From NCBI GenBank assembly GCA_034509735.1, contig JACGWO010000005.1, positions 39,152,479 to 39,216,478 on the forward strand: 64,000 nt of DNA, given 5' to 3'. Of this stretch, positions 1 through 12,960 are shown piece by piece (the stretch's first letter is position 1; the number at the start of each line of letters is the position of its first letter). This DNA is from Sesamum alatum. Its lineage: Eukaryota > Streptophyta > Magnoliopsida > Lamiales > Pedaliaceae. Both the position numbers and the translations under genes were made by a program. Below the pieces are notes generated by a model. It ran no database searches. It was not told the DNA's origin and was given only the letters and a program-made list of their open reading frames with translations.

Positions 1-87
1 AACTTCCATGAGGCATATAGGCTTCAGGTCATGCCAAGGGACAATCAATCATGTGTAGAAATGAAAGATAGTAAAAAGAGAACTTAC

Positions 88-3000
88 AGAATTTACAAGT
101 TCAGAAGCCATGGTTTGGACAGAGTTTAGAGGGACAAGGACATCCTCAGCCCCCGTGATAACTAAAACTGGCATAGTTTCCATGGCTTTCAGCAGTGATG
201 CTGCATCCTGTGGTGATAAGACTGTTTCATATGAAAGTTTTCCAATTTCATGAAGCGCCTCATCCCAACCTTCTACATGCAGTGGGGCCTGGTGTAGTCC
301 AGAGTGGCCGAACAATAGATTGTTAAACAAAGGATATACATGATACTCTGCTGGCATATATCTAACTTTAAAACAAAAGAACGATGGCGAAAATCGCCAG
401 TAAATATTGATAATGATGATATGAAACTCTAATAAAGTAATTCTCATTCACACAGGTCACTAAGTATACTCGACAATGGGCTATTATAGTCCATCCCCAC
501 CGCTATTAGCTAAATTCAAATGCAGAAATAGATGGAACATCTTCGGGAAATTATTTAAATGCAGCGACATTCAATGTTGGTAGAAAGAAACAACAGGGGA
601 CCACCATGACAGATACATATGCATGAATTATGTGCGACGTTTCACGTGAAGCAGCTGCTGAACAAGTTAAAATCGCGTATGCACGCCGTGCACTGAAAAT
701 AAATATATCAAACACGAAGGTTGTTTACAAAATCCTAATTGGGAGGTGGCATGGGGTATCTCTAGATAGAGGAAAATTACCTTGTATAGGCTTAAGACTT
801 CTGTGGTTAGTTTGGTTGCATCGTACCAAGCACGGCGATTCACCACTTGAGTTATTTCTGTTCGAAGAAGAGGACGCACCAAGTGCTTTTTCGCAAGAGA
901 AGTGCGCAACAGTATCCTCGCAAAGGAGGGAACCAATTCTCTTGACAAGCTTACGTTGAGTAGCACAACCCCTTTTATTTCAAGCTGAGAAATACACCAT
1001 ATGAAATTATAAAGTTAGCAACCAACTTTCACAGAGCTACGGACTAAAAAGTGCACACACTCTCCACTTTATTATTGTAAATTCAATAAAAGTGCATTCT
1101 GGCACTTCATCTCAAAACTAAAGACCTCTGAGATGAACTTACATGAGTTTGGTCCATATACACTTAGCCAATGGTCAATGACCACAGTCAAAGATAAACT
1201 TACCTCAATATCGTCATATATCAAAATCCATATCACGGTATAGATCAGCTTTTAGAGATTTTTTTCAAATAACTCAATGCCGCATATTTCATTTTCACAT
1301 CTTGACAGTGATACCTCACCTTATCAAAACTTTCTCAGGTGTTATTTATGATCTCATCAAATTAAATAAACATTCAAAAATAAAACAAGTATATCCACAA
1401 GAATGATTTGTGATTAACTTAACAAGTATATAGCAAACGAGAACCGGAAATATCCTCCATTCGTTCTTAGAATTAGCACCTTGGTTTCACAGAATGCCAA
1501 TTTAGGTGTGCATGTATTAAATTTGAAAGAGTATTTAACAAAGTTTACACCTGCAGCTGACTCACTTTCATAGAATTTGCTGATGACTGAACTTTTTGTG
1601 CAGCCTTCAAGGCAAGCAGTCCTCCGTCATCATGCCCAACAAGCACGACTGAGGAAAACCCCATTTCCAAGCAAAAGGAAAGAAGCAGGTCCACCTGGAA
1701 ACACAAAATCAACTATAATGGTGAAACATTGGATCATATAGAATGAAAATCAAAACATCATGCTAACAAGTCATGTTTCAAAGTATCGTAGATGCATCAT
1801 GTATTTAGCTTGAGGATGTGTGGATGAAAGCCCATCGGAGTTGCAATAACCTGGCCCGGCCAATCACAACTGTCCACATATATGGACTTGATCGAACTAT
1901 GTTGGAGAAGCATATCATGCCATGATGCAATAAGATATACTGATTAGGAATGAGTCATCATTCTCCAGTTAATTCTTTGATCTGGTTCATATGTTTAAAG
2001 CGTAATCACATCCAAAGTTCTTAAAACATTCTATGAATCCATAGAAGAGAACTTCCAGAATTTGTTCATTTACTGAGTAATCAAATGAGTGCTGTCGTAA
2101 TAGACAAGAAACTGATGACTAAAACCAAATTTTAATGGAGAAAGAAAGTGTTAGTAAATGATCCTCGAGTATTCATTAGTAATTGACTGAGATTATTTCT
2201 TGAAATAGATTTTTACATTTATATTTGACTTTCTCTCCTATTGTAGCCCCTATTGTGATAACCACTAACAGATGTCATGACCTGCTCTCAAATTGCCAAT
2301 GCAGCAAATGAGACATATAACCAGCCATAGAACAAGTACTCGAAGCATCTTATTCTTATTAATGTTAGGGAAAATACAGAAGATAACACGTATGTGCAGG
2401 AATAATCACCTGATTGTCAATCTTGTACGGATTACTCGATTGATTGTCCTCCCATTCCTTCTTTCTTGGCCTTGATGTCAAACCACATCCAGGCCTGTCA
2501 AAAGCAGCTACAGTACAACCAATTTGCCTGGCCAGGACGCCCATTACTTTTCTCCATGAGAAGACTCCCCCTCCAAATCCATGGACTAAAACAATCCCAA
2601 ATTGGTGATTTGCCTCCAGATCTTGTCCCGTTGGTGGAGGCCTCAGTTTGGTCTGTTCATCCTCCTCAGAATTTTCATTTAAGCTCAAGACAGGCACGTG
2701 TTCGGACAGTGGGGATGTCGGAGAGGTGGCCAGGAGAGGCGTATAGAGAGGGGAACTGCTGCTATGGAATTGGTTACTGATGCTCCTGTGAATATTGTAT
2801 TGACCTTTTTGTGGTATGCTTTGGGAAGGCTGGTCAAAAAGGGTAGTGAAGGAGGACAAGGAACGGTAATGCGACCCTGGCATGCTTAGCTTGTAGTGAA
2901 CTGTCAGCCCTTTACAAGAAATGAATAAGCTGTCTACATCAGCAAGTAAACAAGCTGGAAACTCCCCATCACCACGGACCAAACCTGGTGCTTTTCTCCT

Positions 3001-4509
3001 TGTTTCACCATCACTTCTGAAAGATTTTCCAGCAGATGGAGTGGGTGATCGTGGAACCTTCTGATAACCAGAGAAAACCATTTTGCATGAAAGAACCTGT
3101 GTGATCAGGTGATGCGATTAGACTGCATTACAAACTGGTTACTCTTCAAGGAAACTTTTATAAGAATAGGAGATTGAACTTCCAATCATAGTAATTTCCA
3201 GATTAAACCTGACTAATCCTCCTAGAACAAAATAGGTATAATTGCAGAACATGAAAATAGTGAAGAGGCCAGAAATTTGAAGAACTTACTGCTTCTGGAT
3301 CAACACGGTGTAAAATAAGTTTCCTCCTAGCTTTGCAACTCGTACGGTAGGCCACAACAATGTGTCCCAGAGCAAAAACTACGGATGAAAGAAACAAGAC
3401 AGGCATTCCCCAAGACTTCTTCAGATGGAGCCTCTTCCTTGAAAGTGAAGCTGAAGCTTCAGCCTCAAGTTGAGAATTGAAAGTGAAAACACAAGCCTTG
3501 ACGGATAGGACTAGTATTGAAACAAAGGAGCAGAACGATACAGTTCCGAGATAGGGCCCATGGGACAGTGCTGGCCCGTCGCAGATTGAATATACACCTG
3601 TTAGCGTCCAACAAGTCCATAACAACAACCAAATTAATGTTCACAAGTTCAAGAAAGTCTTGGAAACATGCTTGGTTCATCATGCAAAACTCAATTTTTT
3701 TTGAAAGGATGCAAAACTCAATTAATAACAGATATCTGACCATATGATATCTGTAACAAAAATCATTTGAATAGATCCACCAATTCTACGTTGAACCCAG
3801 ATGAGCTTTGTCCAAAAGAACATCATTCGCTCTAACCCAAGCACATAGGAATATGGGAAAGGATAAACATCTCATCTAGAAATATAGGGATACCTGAAAA
3901 CTTGTTGAACTGAAAGAATATTAAAATGCCAGCTAGGTAAGCATAATAATCAAGCTTCTGAAAAGGAAATTTCAAATACCATCCACACTAAAATGCTATC
4001 AAACATCAAGAACATGTGAATTCACACTTGTTACCTAAAGTGCAAAACAACATATACATAGCCAAAATAGAAATACCATTCAAATCTTGAAGGACAGAAG
4101 CCATATCAGCCCCAAGTTCTGACAATGACGAAATAGGAAGAGAAACCCCAATGAGAAAGCAAAATCAACCCTAGACACAATAATCTGAAGAGTGTTTCCG
4201 GAAACAATCGAAAAGGAAAAGAAAGATCGAAAACATACAGGTGATAATGAGAGATCTGATGATGGAAACAAGGGGAATATCCATAAGCGAGCTCTTGAAA
4301 GCGTATCTCTGCAAATGCTCCCTAAAACTGTAACATTTTACGCACGTGAAGCTGGGAATTAACAAACAAGGCAAAACGGCGTCAGCCACCGAGACCACCA
4401 CCGGCAACGACACCACTATTAGCGACGCCACCATCACCACCATGAAATACACCGTCCGTACGCCCCTCCGGAGCTTCTCCCACCAACAACTGCCCTTCAC
4501 CACCATCAT
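88..4509 (-). CDS. Membrane-anchored alpha/beta hydrolase (3' end outside window)
   Basis: Six exons on the minus strand join in frame: 4509-4239, 3597-3290, 3096-2410, 1694-1566, 984-781 and 288-88, each with GT-AG borders. They give 600 residues; the last exon or exons lie beyond the left edge. The start is the first ATG of a tandem ATG pair at 4509, because the same frame is closed by stops just upstream. The N-terminal part has three or four hydrophobic segments (for example VYFMVVMVASLIVVSL), so the protein is probably membrane bound. The hydrolase core shows the oxyanion-hole motif HGFGGG and a nucleophile elbow GHDDGG near residue 442, where Asp444 replaces the usual Ser. Asp582 in AGAEDVLVP is the likely acid residue. 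The catalytic His would be in the missing part. It matches a conserved plant family of about 650 residues (Arabidopsis At1g15490/At1g80280 type, from memory). Substrate is unknown. Family call is firm; exon 4/5 borders were chosen by fit to the family. Confidence 0.88.
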
Positions 4510-7079
4510 TCTTTGCTCTCCGTTTCTTGGAACAACCCACCAACTCAAAAACGAAAGCAATAATCAATTTCAAACTTATTTTCAAGTAGGGCCTCTGGCA
4601 ATGCGGTATCGGAAGCAAATCAAGACCCTGTCCGAAGAAACGATAGCCGGATGTGCCTGGGTCCCAACGGCCATCTCCCGGCTGCGAAACGACGGCCGGC
4701 GGTTTCGCGCTAACGCCAAACGCCGCGCTAGAATAAATTACACGAAATTCAGAATTTCTTGATCCTCTGCCTTCTCCAACGATTGAAAAACAGAAAGAAG
4801 TATTCTTTGTCTGCTTTTTCTTCCCTCTTCTTGCTTAATAATATATAAATATATATAAATATAGTTATATCGTCCCAAGTTCTTATTTGTCTCTCCTCCG
4901 TTTTTGTGCGTATGATAGAAAGTGGAGAATCAGTGTGTGTTCTGCGTGTTTATAAAAATTGAGGTCGCTGTCGCTTTGATGAGAGAGAGAGAGAGAGAGT
5001 GAGAATCAGTGTATGTATTTTCCGTGTATTAAATATTAAGGTTTTTTTCTTAGTTTTGTCGAATAAATAATAAATAAATAAGACCTCATTTTAACATTTT
5101 GATTTCTTATTTTAAAAAAAAATAACCTAAACAATATCTGTATGAATATATATATATAAAAAAAAGCCCTTTTACTTCATAAATGGTAGTTTATGATACT
5201 ACAACACTATTTTTTATTGTTGTATCGATAATACTCTTATTTATTTAATTTTTGTGTGAAATGTGATACGATGATTTTCTATTTTATTTTTATTTATAAT
5301 TTAACTTAAATTATAAATAATTATTTATTATATGCACACATGGATGACATGTCACGACGGTTAATATTAAAAAAAAAATATGATAAGTAGTGGGAATGAT
5401 AATGTGATTAATTTGATTATTATCAAGATATTGATTTCCATGCTCAAATTAAATGATATTATATTTTATATTTTTTTTAATATGTGCGCTTCACGTGTAT
5501 AATATATTTTTAAAAATATATAATAACACGTAGATATTATATGACGGCATGTATGTATTAAAGAGAATACGAGATGCAATGTTGTTGTAATTAAAGATTT
5601 GGACTGAAATTTTATACAGTACTCTTCATGTCATTTTTTTCAACCTTTTTCTAAATACAAATTTATATTATCATTTAATTTGTCTATTTTTTAGAAGTTA
5701 ATTAAATTCAAATTATTCATTTTATAATGGCATGCATAGGCCAAAAACCAAAATATATCATTGAATTTAATTCATACTCTTAGGGAGTCATATGCGTATA
5801 TTATTATAGGTATGAATATATTAATGCTCGATAAATATTATATTGAGTCGAAATATTTCATTCAATTTAACAACGAACATTTATAGGAATCTTGGTGATT
5901 TAAAAAATAATTAGTTATACGATAAATCACTTAAATGTAAATATTAATTAAATTATCTAATTGCTAAGTTGGTGAAAATTCAAGCCTTTTTTTGTATCCT
6001 ATATGTAAATAAGAACATATTAAAATTGAAATAATAATTTATAACATTTATTTTAAATTTTTATCTTTAATTTTATTATTTAATTTGGTAAAAATATTTG
6101 AATTTTATCATACATCGAGTTTATTGTAACAACCAATTAAATTAGAATAATGAAAAAAAAAAACTTATAAAAAGAAAAAGGAAAAGGACAAATGAGGAAA
6201 TTTCAGAGTTGATTCCCAAGCTTCTCCTAAAGCTGATCTTTTTGCATGCCTGTCAGCTTTAGTATTGGACGCATCTGCCCCTTTGTGTTTTTCTCTTTTG
6301 TGCATACCCAAGATTTCTTTTTAACAAAATAATAATAATTTTGTATAATGAAAATGCCATTCATTAGAAAATTTCAATTGAAGAGAAAAAATAATAATAA
6401 TTATTTCTCCTAATAATCCAAATGATGTTACAGTCAAATGTAAATAATAATAATAATAATAATAATAATTACAAACATCAACCTAAAAATTAAATTTGGT
6501 CACATTCTTTGTTATGGGGGTGCTAAAGGGATCGTACCATCCGAATCGATTTTTTTTCCCTCATGCTTTCTCTTTCGTGTTTACCGGTCAGGCCATTACT
6601 CACCATCGAAGATGAACAAACCCGTCTACTCATTCCTACTCTCCGACTAAGAGGTCAGTCACTACCAGAGACCTCCCCCTCCCCTTTACAAGAGCTCTGT
6701 AATTATAGTCTTGTCAAAATTTTCCTTTTAGTACATATCTATATTTGAATCAATTTACGTAGTAGATTGATATTTTTATCATATTTTAATAATATATTTG
6801 ACGGACAATATAAATGAAAAATCTTTTTAGAGGTATAAGTATAATTTTAAAACTTTTTTTAAAAGAAAAAGTGTAATTTTATATTTGTAGAAGGAATATA
6901 AGTGTAATTAACCCTAATTTTTTTACACAACATTTCTTTTTCTTTCTTTTACTAATTGTTAAAAACGTACCAATAACGGTAAAAAAGAAAGGGAGAGGGC
7001 AGTTAAGTAATAAAGCAACCAATTATTAAAGAAAAAAGAAAAAGAAAAAAAGAAGAGGGATTCAACCGGTTAACGGGAG
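4510..7079. other. Upstream region of the hydrolase gene and AT-rich intergenic DNA
   Basis: The first 400 bases hold the 5' leader and promoter of the minus-strand hydrolase gene, with a TATA-like run on the minus strand around 4842-4870 and a GA repeat at 4981-5000. The rest is very AT-rich. A segment around 5190-5520 resembles one arm of the inverted-repeat element at 36590-37175. An AAT microsatellite lies near 6446-6470. No gene was recognised. Confidence 0.5.
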
Positions 7080-7340
7080 GGTGAAAATTCCAAAGGTAGC
7101 GGCGGCCGAATAACGTGACCGTTAGTAACAGAAGGGATGGGGATGGCGATGTGGGCCCACAAATCTCTTAAATATTTTTGACGCAGTTAATGGGTGACGT
7201 CTCCTTGTGGACCCACACTTCTGTCTGTAGCCTGTCCTTCTCTTTGTCTCCACGTGGCGTCCCATTACACCCTGTCTTTTGCCTTTTCTTACTACTCTCT
7301 CTCATGAAATCCCCATTTTGAACCTCGACTCTAACGGTCG
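7080..7340. promoter_or_regulatory. Orphan promoter-like island (G-box, TGACGTC, palindromic GTGGGCCCAC)
   Basis: This stretch is GC-richer than its surroundings and holds a cluster of plant cis-element types: the palindrome TGTGGGCCCACA at 7150-7161 (TCP/site II-like), TGACGTC at 7195-7201 and a perfect G-box CCACGTGG at 7250-7257. No recognised coding region starts nearby on either strand, so the island may be a relic promoter, a distal element or chance. The motifs are seen directly; function is inference. Confidence 0.3.
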
Positions 7341-8190
7341 CATTTTTCAAAATTATTTTTGTCCTATTTTTTTCCTTTTTGAATTTAAATTTGTGGGAGG
7401 AGTTGTTGTTGGGTATGGTTGAATTTGGACCTAAAAGTCATTTTATTCACACTCAAATTTTAATTTAGATTTTCTCCTAAAAATGTCTCTGTCTACACGT
7501 TTTTTTTCCTCATTATATTTTTTTAAAAACATTATTGAAAACTCGATACACTTTAAACGAATAAATAAACAAGCATGATGCTCGTTTCGCTTAGGAAAAC
7601 AGAGTCTTTTCGCAATTAAGTCGGAGCACAAGAAAAAATGTGTGTAATTCGATCATTGTGATGTTTGTAGGCGAGTCTGATTTGAAGTCGAACGAATATA
7701 TTTATATATAGTGGGTATATGTATTTTTTCCAACTGATATTTTTTTTTTTTTTTTTTTGCCTTTGTAATGCATTATTTTTCATTAGTTCAATTAATGTCA
7801 ACACTCCTTCAATCAACCATAATGTTATGGTAATTTTATCTCCTAACCCATTATTGCTTACCTCCTTTATTCTTGACAAGAAAGAAAGGTTGCATCTTAC
7901 TCTATAAGAGTTGCCTGTTATGCTCTAAACTTAATTATTAAATGATGATCAAAGTTGGTTTTTCAATTTCTTTTTTAATAATGAGAATAATAACTAAGAT
8001 CAAATTATGTTGAAAAATGATGAATGGTAAATTAAAGTAATTTATTTCGATAAGATTAAAATCGTAACAAGTGATAATTACGATGTATGATGCATGACAA
8101 ACTCGTGACACGTAGATAATGGCTGGTGGCACGCAGTCTCATCTAACTTCGTCCAATCAACTAAATAGGTGTCAGTCACTGAAGTATGTG
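7341..8190. other. AT-rich intergenic DNA, no gene seen
   Basis: Short frames only, with a long T run at about 7739-7759. The last bases before 8191 (from about 8150) belong to the sequence into which the adjacent LTR element was inserted and continue after 12616. Confidence 0.5.
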
Positions 8191-8195
8191 TCATT

Positions 8196-8828
8196 TGTTA
8201 TGGAAATTGTGTGATTTGTGTTTATAATTATATCTTTAAAATAATTGTACATATCAAATCGGTATAATAATTTATCATAATAATATATAGTGAGGAAATA
8301 AATGAAATAAAACTTGAGAAATTAGAAAAGCTGCACCGATGGAGAGTCACGACACTTGTCGCTGTCCTAAGGCCATGATTGCCTCCCTACGTGCAGGTGT
8401 TAACGGCTGACCATGACTCCAGGATAAAACTCCATTAGCTCTCAGCAGTGTCTCATCCCATGTGCACGATCACGAGAAGACTAGGAACCAGTCCACAGTC
8501 ACGTTGCCAAAACTCTCAAAACTTGTGGGAATATAAAATATTTATCAACTTTGTACTACTCTAAACACCTCAAATGACCTCTTTATATAGATAAAAATAA
8601 TGACCGTTATATGGAATAATTACCCTATTAAATTATATTATAAATTGAGAATAAATATGATCATAAATCATAATAAGAAGGGCCATAAAATGAATATTAA
8701 AAGTCCAACGGTCATATAATAAATACTATAATAAACTGACAATAAAATGAGGTCATTAGTGAAAATCATGAAATATTAAATGTTGGAAATAATGTAAAAT
8801 AAAAAAATTTTAGAGCTTATTTCCAACA
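8196..8828 (-). repeat. 3' LTR (in element orientation) of the LARD
   Basis: This 633-bp copy is nearly identical to 11979-12611. A TATA box on the minus strand lies at 8582-8589. Differences from the partner are mostly near the left end (for example TGTTATGG here against TGTTGTGG). Confidence 0.92.
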
Positions 8829-11800
8829 ATCCCCCACAAGGTTTAAAATTTTCGAAATTAAAATATAAAATGGTATGGGTGGCAACTTATATCGTGCAAT
8901 CGGTGCATGTGCCTTCCGGACTTGAACATACACTTAGTGTTGGCAATATTCATTTGAGGAACAATAATGAACAAAGCCTTGAATTATGCCCCGTGAGCCA
9001 AATTTCAATTACCACACACATGATATTGACTTTAGGACATGGTTATAGCGGGTGAGCGCGTTAATGGCTCTACGCTCTGATCCTGATTCTCGTGAGGTCT
9101 CTAGGGTTAGCCCAAACCCATAGCCACGACCCATGGCAACTCTCACTTAGGTGAGCCCTCCAAAGGTATGTGTAAACTCATACCTTGTGAAAATCCCGCC
9201 TTCGGTCTTATTAATGGTCAAAGTCCAACCTAACATCAATTTTTCACAGCACTTCACCTTAGGGATGGGAAGGAGGTCATTGTATTATTTTGTTTTTTTT
9301 TTTTAATATTCTCTCCTCAAAATAATGTGCTATATATGAGTCACACAGTGCGGGTTGTTTCTATCCATTGAACCTTCTTCATGGGGTCTCCAATCACAAA
9401 GGTTGGGTTACCCCGGAGGTGACTCCCTTATGGGCTTAGCCCATCCCCCTCGATGATAAAGGATCTAGCCTCTACGCTAGTCCCCCGAGGCAGTTTTTCA
9501 TCTCATGGAATATAATATTATATGCCTCTTATTTTATTGCCATCAATTTCCATCTCATTCTCCTTCTCATATATTGTACATGACCTGCATATCAAAAGAA
9601 ACTCCACAAGAGATGATTATCTCAATTTTTTTATCTCATAATATCATTTAGAAATATCAAATAATATCCATCATAATATAGCAGGTCTTTTACTCCATCT
9701 TTATTGCATACTTTATCTGCACTTATAACTCAATAATATCTCAATTAACTTTTCATGATGAATGAAAATAATATTTAACCCATCTTTTTATTTTATCCAT
9801 AACACATGCACTTTAACAACTCAAAAAAATTATATTAGTTCCAAAATTCAGGATTATAATCCTTAGGACCTCCACATTTACTAGGTCCATCAGGTCTAAT
9901 TAAATCATAAATAGGTCCACATAGGGGTTATCACATAATATCATATCTTATAATATTTCAACCAACACACTCCCTTTTAACATTAGAGAAACTATTAATC
10001 ACAAAATTTTCATATCTCATAACTTCTTTTACTTTTAAAATTTTCTCTTGCACATAGTTACTCAATAAAATAATGTGTTATGCATTCTTATTAAAATAAA
10101 TAAGTCAATGCATACCCCCCATTTCACAAGATTTGCAGAAATTTAATTATACAACAAAGGATACCATTAATCACGCAAAATAAACACAATAATAATGGCA
10201 CTCTTAAAATTAAATTAAATTGAATTGTAAGTGGCAAGAATTATATCATCTAATTTAACAGGTATCATTTATTCGCTTCTCAATATATTCATGCATATAT
10301 GGAGCATCCCATATCAACAAATTTATGCACAAAATTTAAAATACATTCGCCCATATAACTGACAACTCATATGTGAGTATGTAAATATTCTATATCCTGG
10401 AATAATCTGATGACATTATATAAATATTTTTAAAATACAAAGATTTTCACTCTATTATTTGAAACTCAATAAATCCAATAATCCTTGTGCATTTTCATTT
10501 TCTAGTCTCGTTTAAAGATAAATCTCATTTTATATATGCCTTATACTTGATTATATTCTCTTGTGCGTTTTTCAAAGTTGGAGTTAAAAAATAATCTTAA
10601 TTTAAGATGATTTTATTCTCATTGATGTTTAGCTCGTAAACTTGATTATTATCCTTAAATAACTAGCCATTACATTTGCTAATTCATGATAAACAGTTAC
10701 AAAAATAAATTATTGTAACTTCCAACACATGCATATTACTCTTTGATTCACAACTATCATTCTTATTTTATTTACGACGATTCTTAACATTAATATTAGC
10801 CATTGGAATGTAACTCTAACACCACTAATGATCAAATTTAGAATAACTAAATATCCACATGGTGACTTATCACATGAGAATTACCACACAATTAAAACCT
10901 CATGGTGCAAATATTTCAGCATCTCGTCAAACGTTAAGATACTTTTTTCCCTTTAAAATTACACAATCTAGACAATTAGATCATAATTTCAAATTGGTCA
11001 CATATACTTTTTATATGATTGCACTGATAATGTTTTAAGTTACTCCACAATAAATTTGACATAATTAACAAAATAAAATTCATCATTAATTATATAGAGA
11101 ATTTCTAATGCGATTAAAAAAAAAACTAATAATGCACTCACTAATTATATTTGATTGTCCTCTAATTCAATGATGCACAATCAACCGTTAGAATTTAATT
11201 CATATATCATTATTTTTTAATAGTAAATATTTTAATCTCATTTCATAAGACAATCCACTAGCCTTTGTAATGTGACTCTCACAAATGATAAATTAAGGAT
11301 CATGAATATTCACATTTGCTAATAACATGAACACATTGAAATTGATAAAACTTATATCAAGTTGAATTTTCTTCATCATGTCAAAACCTTTAACAGACAA
11401 TGAAAGTTGGCCAATATGTATAATTATACTTTGCATATTGCAGTGTTTTTTGCGATGGAATTATTGTCGAATCTCTTCCAATATTTTGACAATAAAATTT
11501 TCACTCAAACTAACCACTCAATTAGAATATGATTGATTCATTTGCAATTGTACATCTATCCTACACAAGAAAATAGGTAATTAACCTCGTCATCAATAAA
11601 TGAATTTTCTCCATTAATTAATGTATTATACCTCCCACATTTTTATTTAACTCGTTTCCTCTAACAAAAGAATAACAAAACATAAAAATATAATACTACA
11701 TGTCTTTCAGATTATGATGTCAAAATGGCTCTATCACACTGAAGATGCTATTATAAAACCATCTTAGCAATTTTGAAAAGAAATTCATACCTTTGACTGG

Positions 11801-11978
11801 ATCAAAATAGAATGGAAGCATACCATTGTCATGGATAATTTAGTGCGGGCGATTAGTGTACTCCACCATAACATATTTTTGTTTTGGCAAAATCCTCGAA
11901 CGTTTTCATGCAAGGAAAAGATATCAAGTTAGACTCGAATAATGACTTAAACACAAACCACAAATCATGGCTTTAGAC

Positions 11979-12611
11979 TGTTGTGGAAATTGTGTAATTT
12001 GTGTTTATAATTATATCTCTAAAATAATTGTACATATCAAATTCATATAATAATTTATCATAATAATATATAGTAAGGAAATAAATGAAATAAAACTTGA
12101 GAAATTAGAAAAGCTGCACCGATGGAGAGTCACGACACTTGTCGCTGTCCTAAGGCCATGATTGCCTCCCTACGTGCAGGTGTTAACGGCTGACCATGAC
12201 TCCAGGATAAAACTCCATTAGCTCTCAGCAGTGTCTCATCCCATGTGCACGATCACGAGAAGACTAGGAACCAGTCCACAGTCACGTTGCCAAAACTCTC
12301 AAAACTTGTGGGAATATAAAATATTTATCAACTTTGTACTACTCTAAACACCTCAAATGACCTCTTTATATAGATAAAAAATATGACCGTTATATGGAAT
12401 AATCACCCTATTAAATTATATTATAAATTGAGAATAAATATGATCATAAATCATAATAAGAAGGGCCATAAAATGAATATTAAAAGTCCAACGGTCATAT
12501 AATAAATACTATAATAAACTGACAATAAAATGAGGTCATTAGTGAAAATCATGAAATATTAAATGTTGGAAATAATGTAAAATAAAAAAATTTTAGAGCT
12601 TATTTCCAACA
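11979..12611 (-). repeat. 5' LTR (in element orientation) of the LARD
   Basis: This 633-bp copy would hold the active promoter; the minus-strand TATATAAA is at 12365-12372. It ends against the right-hand target duplication TCATT. Confidence 0.92.
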
Positions 12612-12960
12612 TCATTTGATGAAATGAGGTGTATATTATGATAAAATGGTATATCTCCTCAGTTGAAGGTATATCTATTCTAGTGAAATGATATGTCATT
12701 TGGGTAAAATGATGTGTCTATTAGGACGAAAAGTTATAACCTTTTATAAATTTTTTTTTTAATGGACGTGTATATGTAATTGGACATTTTCCAACCTCTA
12801 TAAATAGGGTCCTAAATTTTCATTTCAAATCAAATTCAAAGAGTTTTTAGCAATAGCAAGCATCCTAGCGTTCGTACTTAAGAGAGTACAAAATATCATT
12901 TTGGTTTATTGGTTCTCAAAGTATGTAGTGCTATTATTTAAAATTGTAAAGCCATATCAT
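12612..12960 (+). mobile_element. Possible older LTR fragment interrupted by the LARD
   Basis: The flank left of the LARD (about 8150-8195) joins to this segment once the element and one target copy are removed. It has imperfect short repeats of the form AAATGATATGTCATTTG, then a strong TATA box TATAAATAGGG at 12799-12809. This looks like an LTR or a promoter relic, but no second copy, PBS or terminal dinucleotides were found. Confidence 0.3.

Larger units (their letters stand above)
8196..12611 (-). mobile_element. Non-coding Copia-like LTR retroelement (LARD-type)
   Basis: Two 633-bp direct repeats (8196-8828 and 11979-12611) begin TGTT and end CAACA, and the whole is flanked by a perfect 5-bp target duplication TCATT (8191-8195 and 12612-12616). 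Orientation is minus. Reading that strand, the LTR holds a good TATA box (TATATAAA); a purine-rich tract TTGTGGGGGAT abuts the LTR at 8829-8840; and just inside the other LTR lies AAAGCCATGATTTG, which resembles a degenerate initiator-Met primer-binding region (usual TATCAGAGCCATG). The 3150-bp interior has no frame longer than about 60 codons and no gag or pol was recognised, which fits a large retrotransposon derivative mobilised in trans. The two LTRs differ at about ten positions by eye. Confidence 0.9.

Noticed and set aside
630..959. Plus-strand open frame of 109 codons
   Set aside because: It is the antisense shadow of exon 5 of the hydrolase gene, whose minus-strand protein is conserved.
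4346..4762. Plus-strand open frame of 138 codons
   Set aside because: It overlaps exon 1 and the leader of the minus-strand hydrolase gene and resembles no family.
8829..8850. Plus-strand primer-binding site after the left LTR
   Set aside because: The sequence ATCCCCCACAAGG does not start TGG; read on the other strand it is a good polypurine tract, so the element is on the minus strand.
8870..9055. 61-codon frame as a gag or pol relic
   Set aside because: It is on the strand opposite to the element and shows no retroviral motif.
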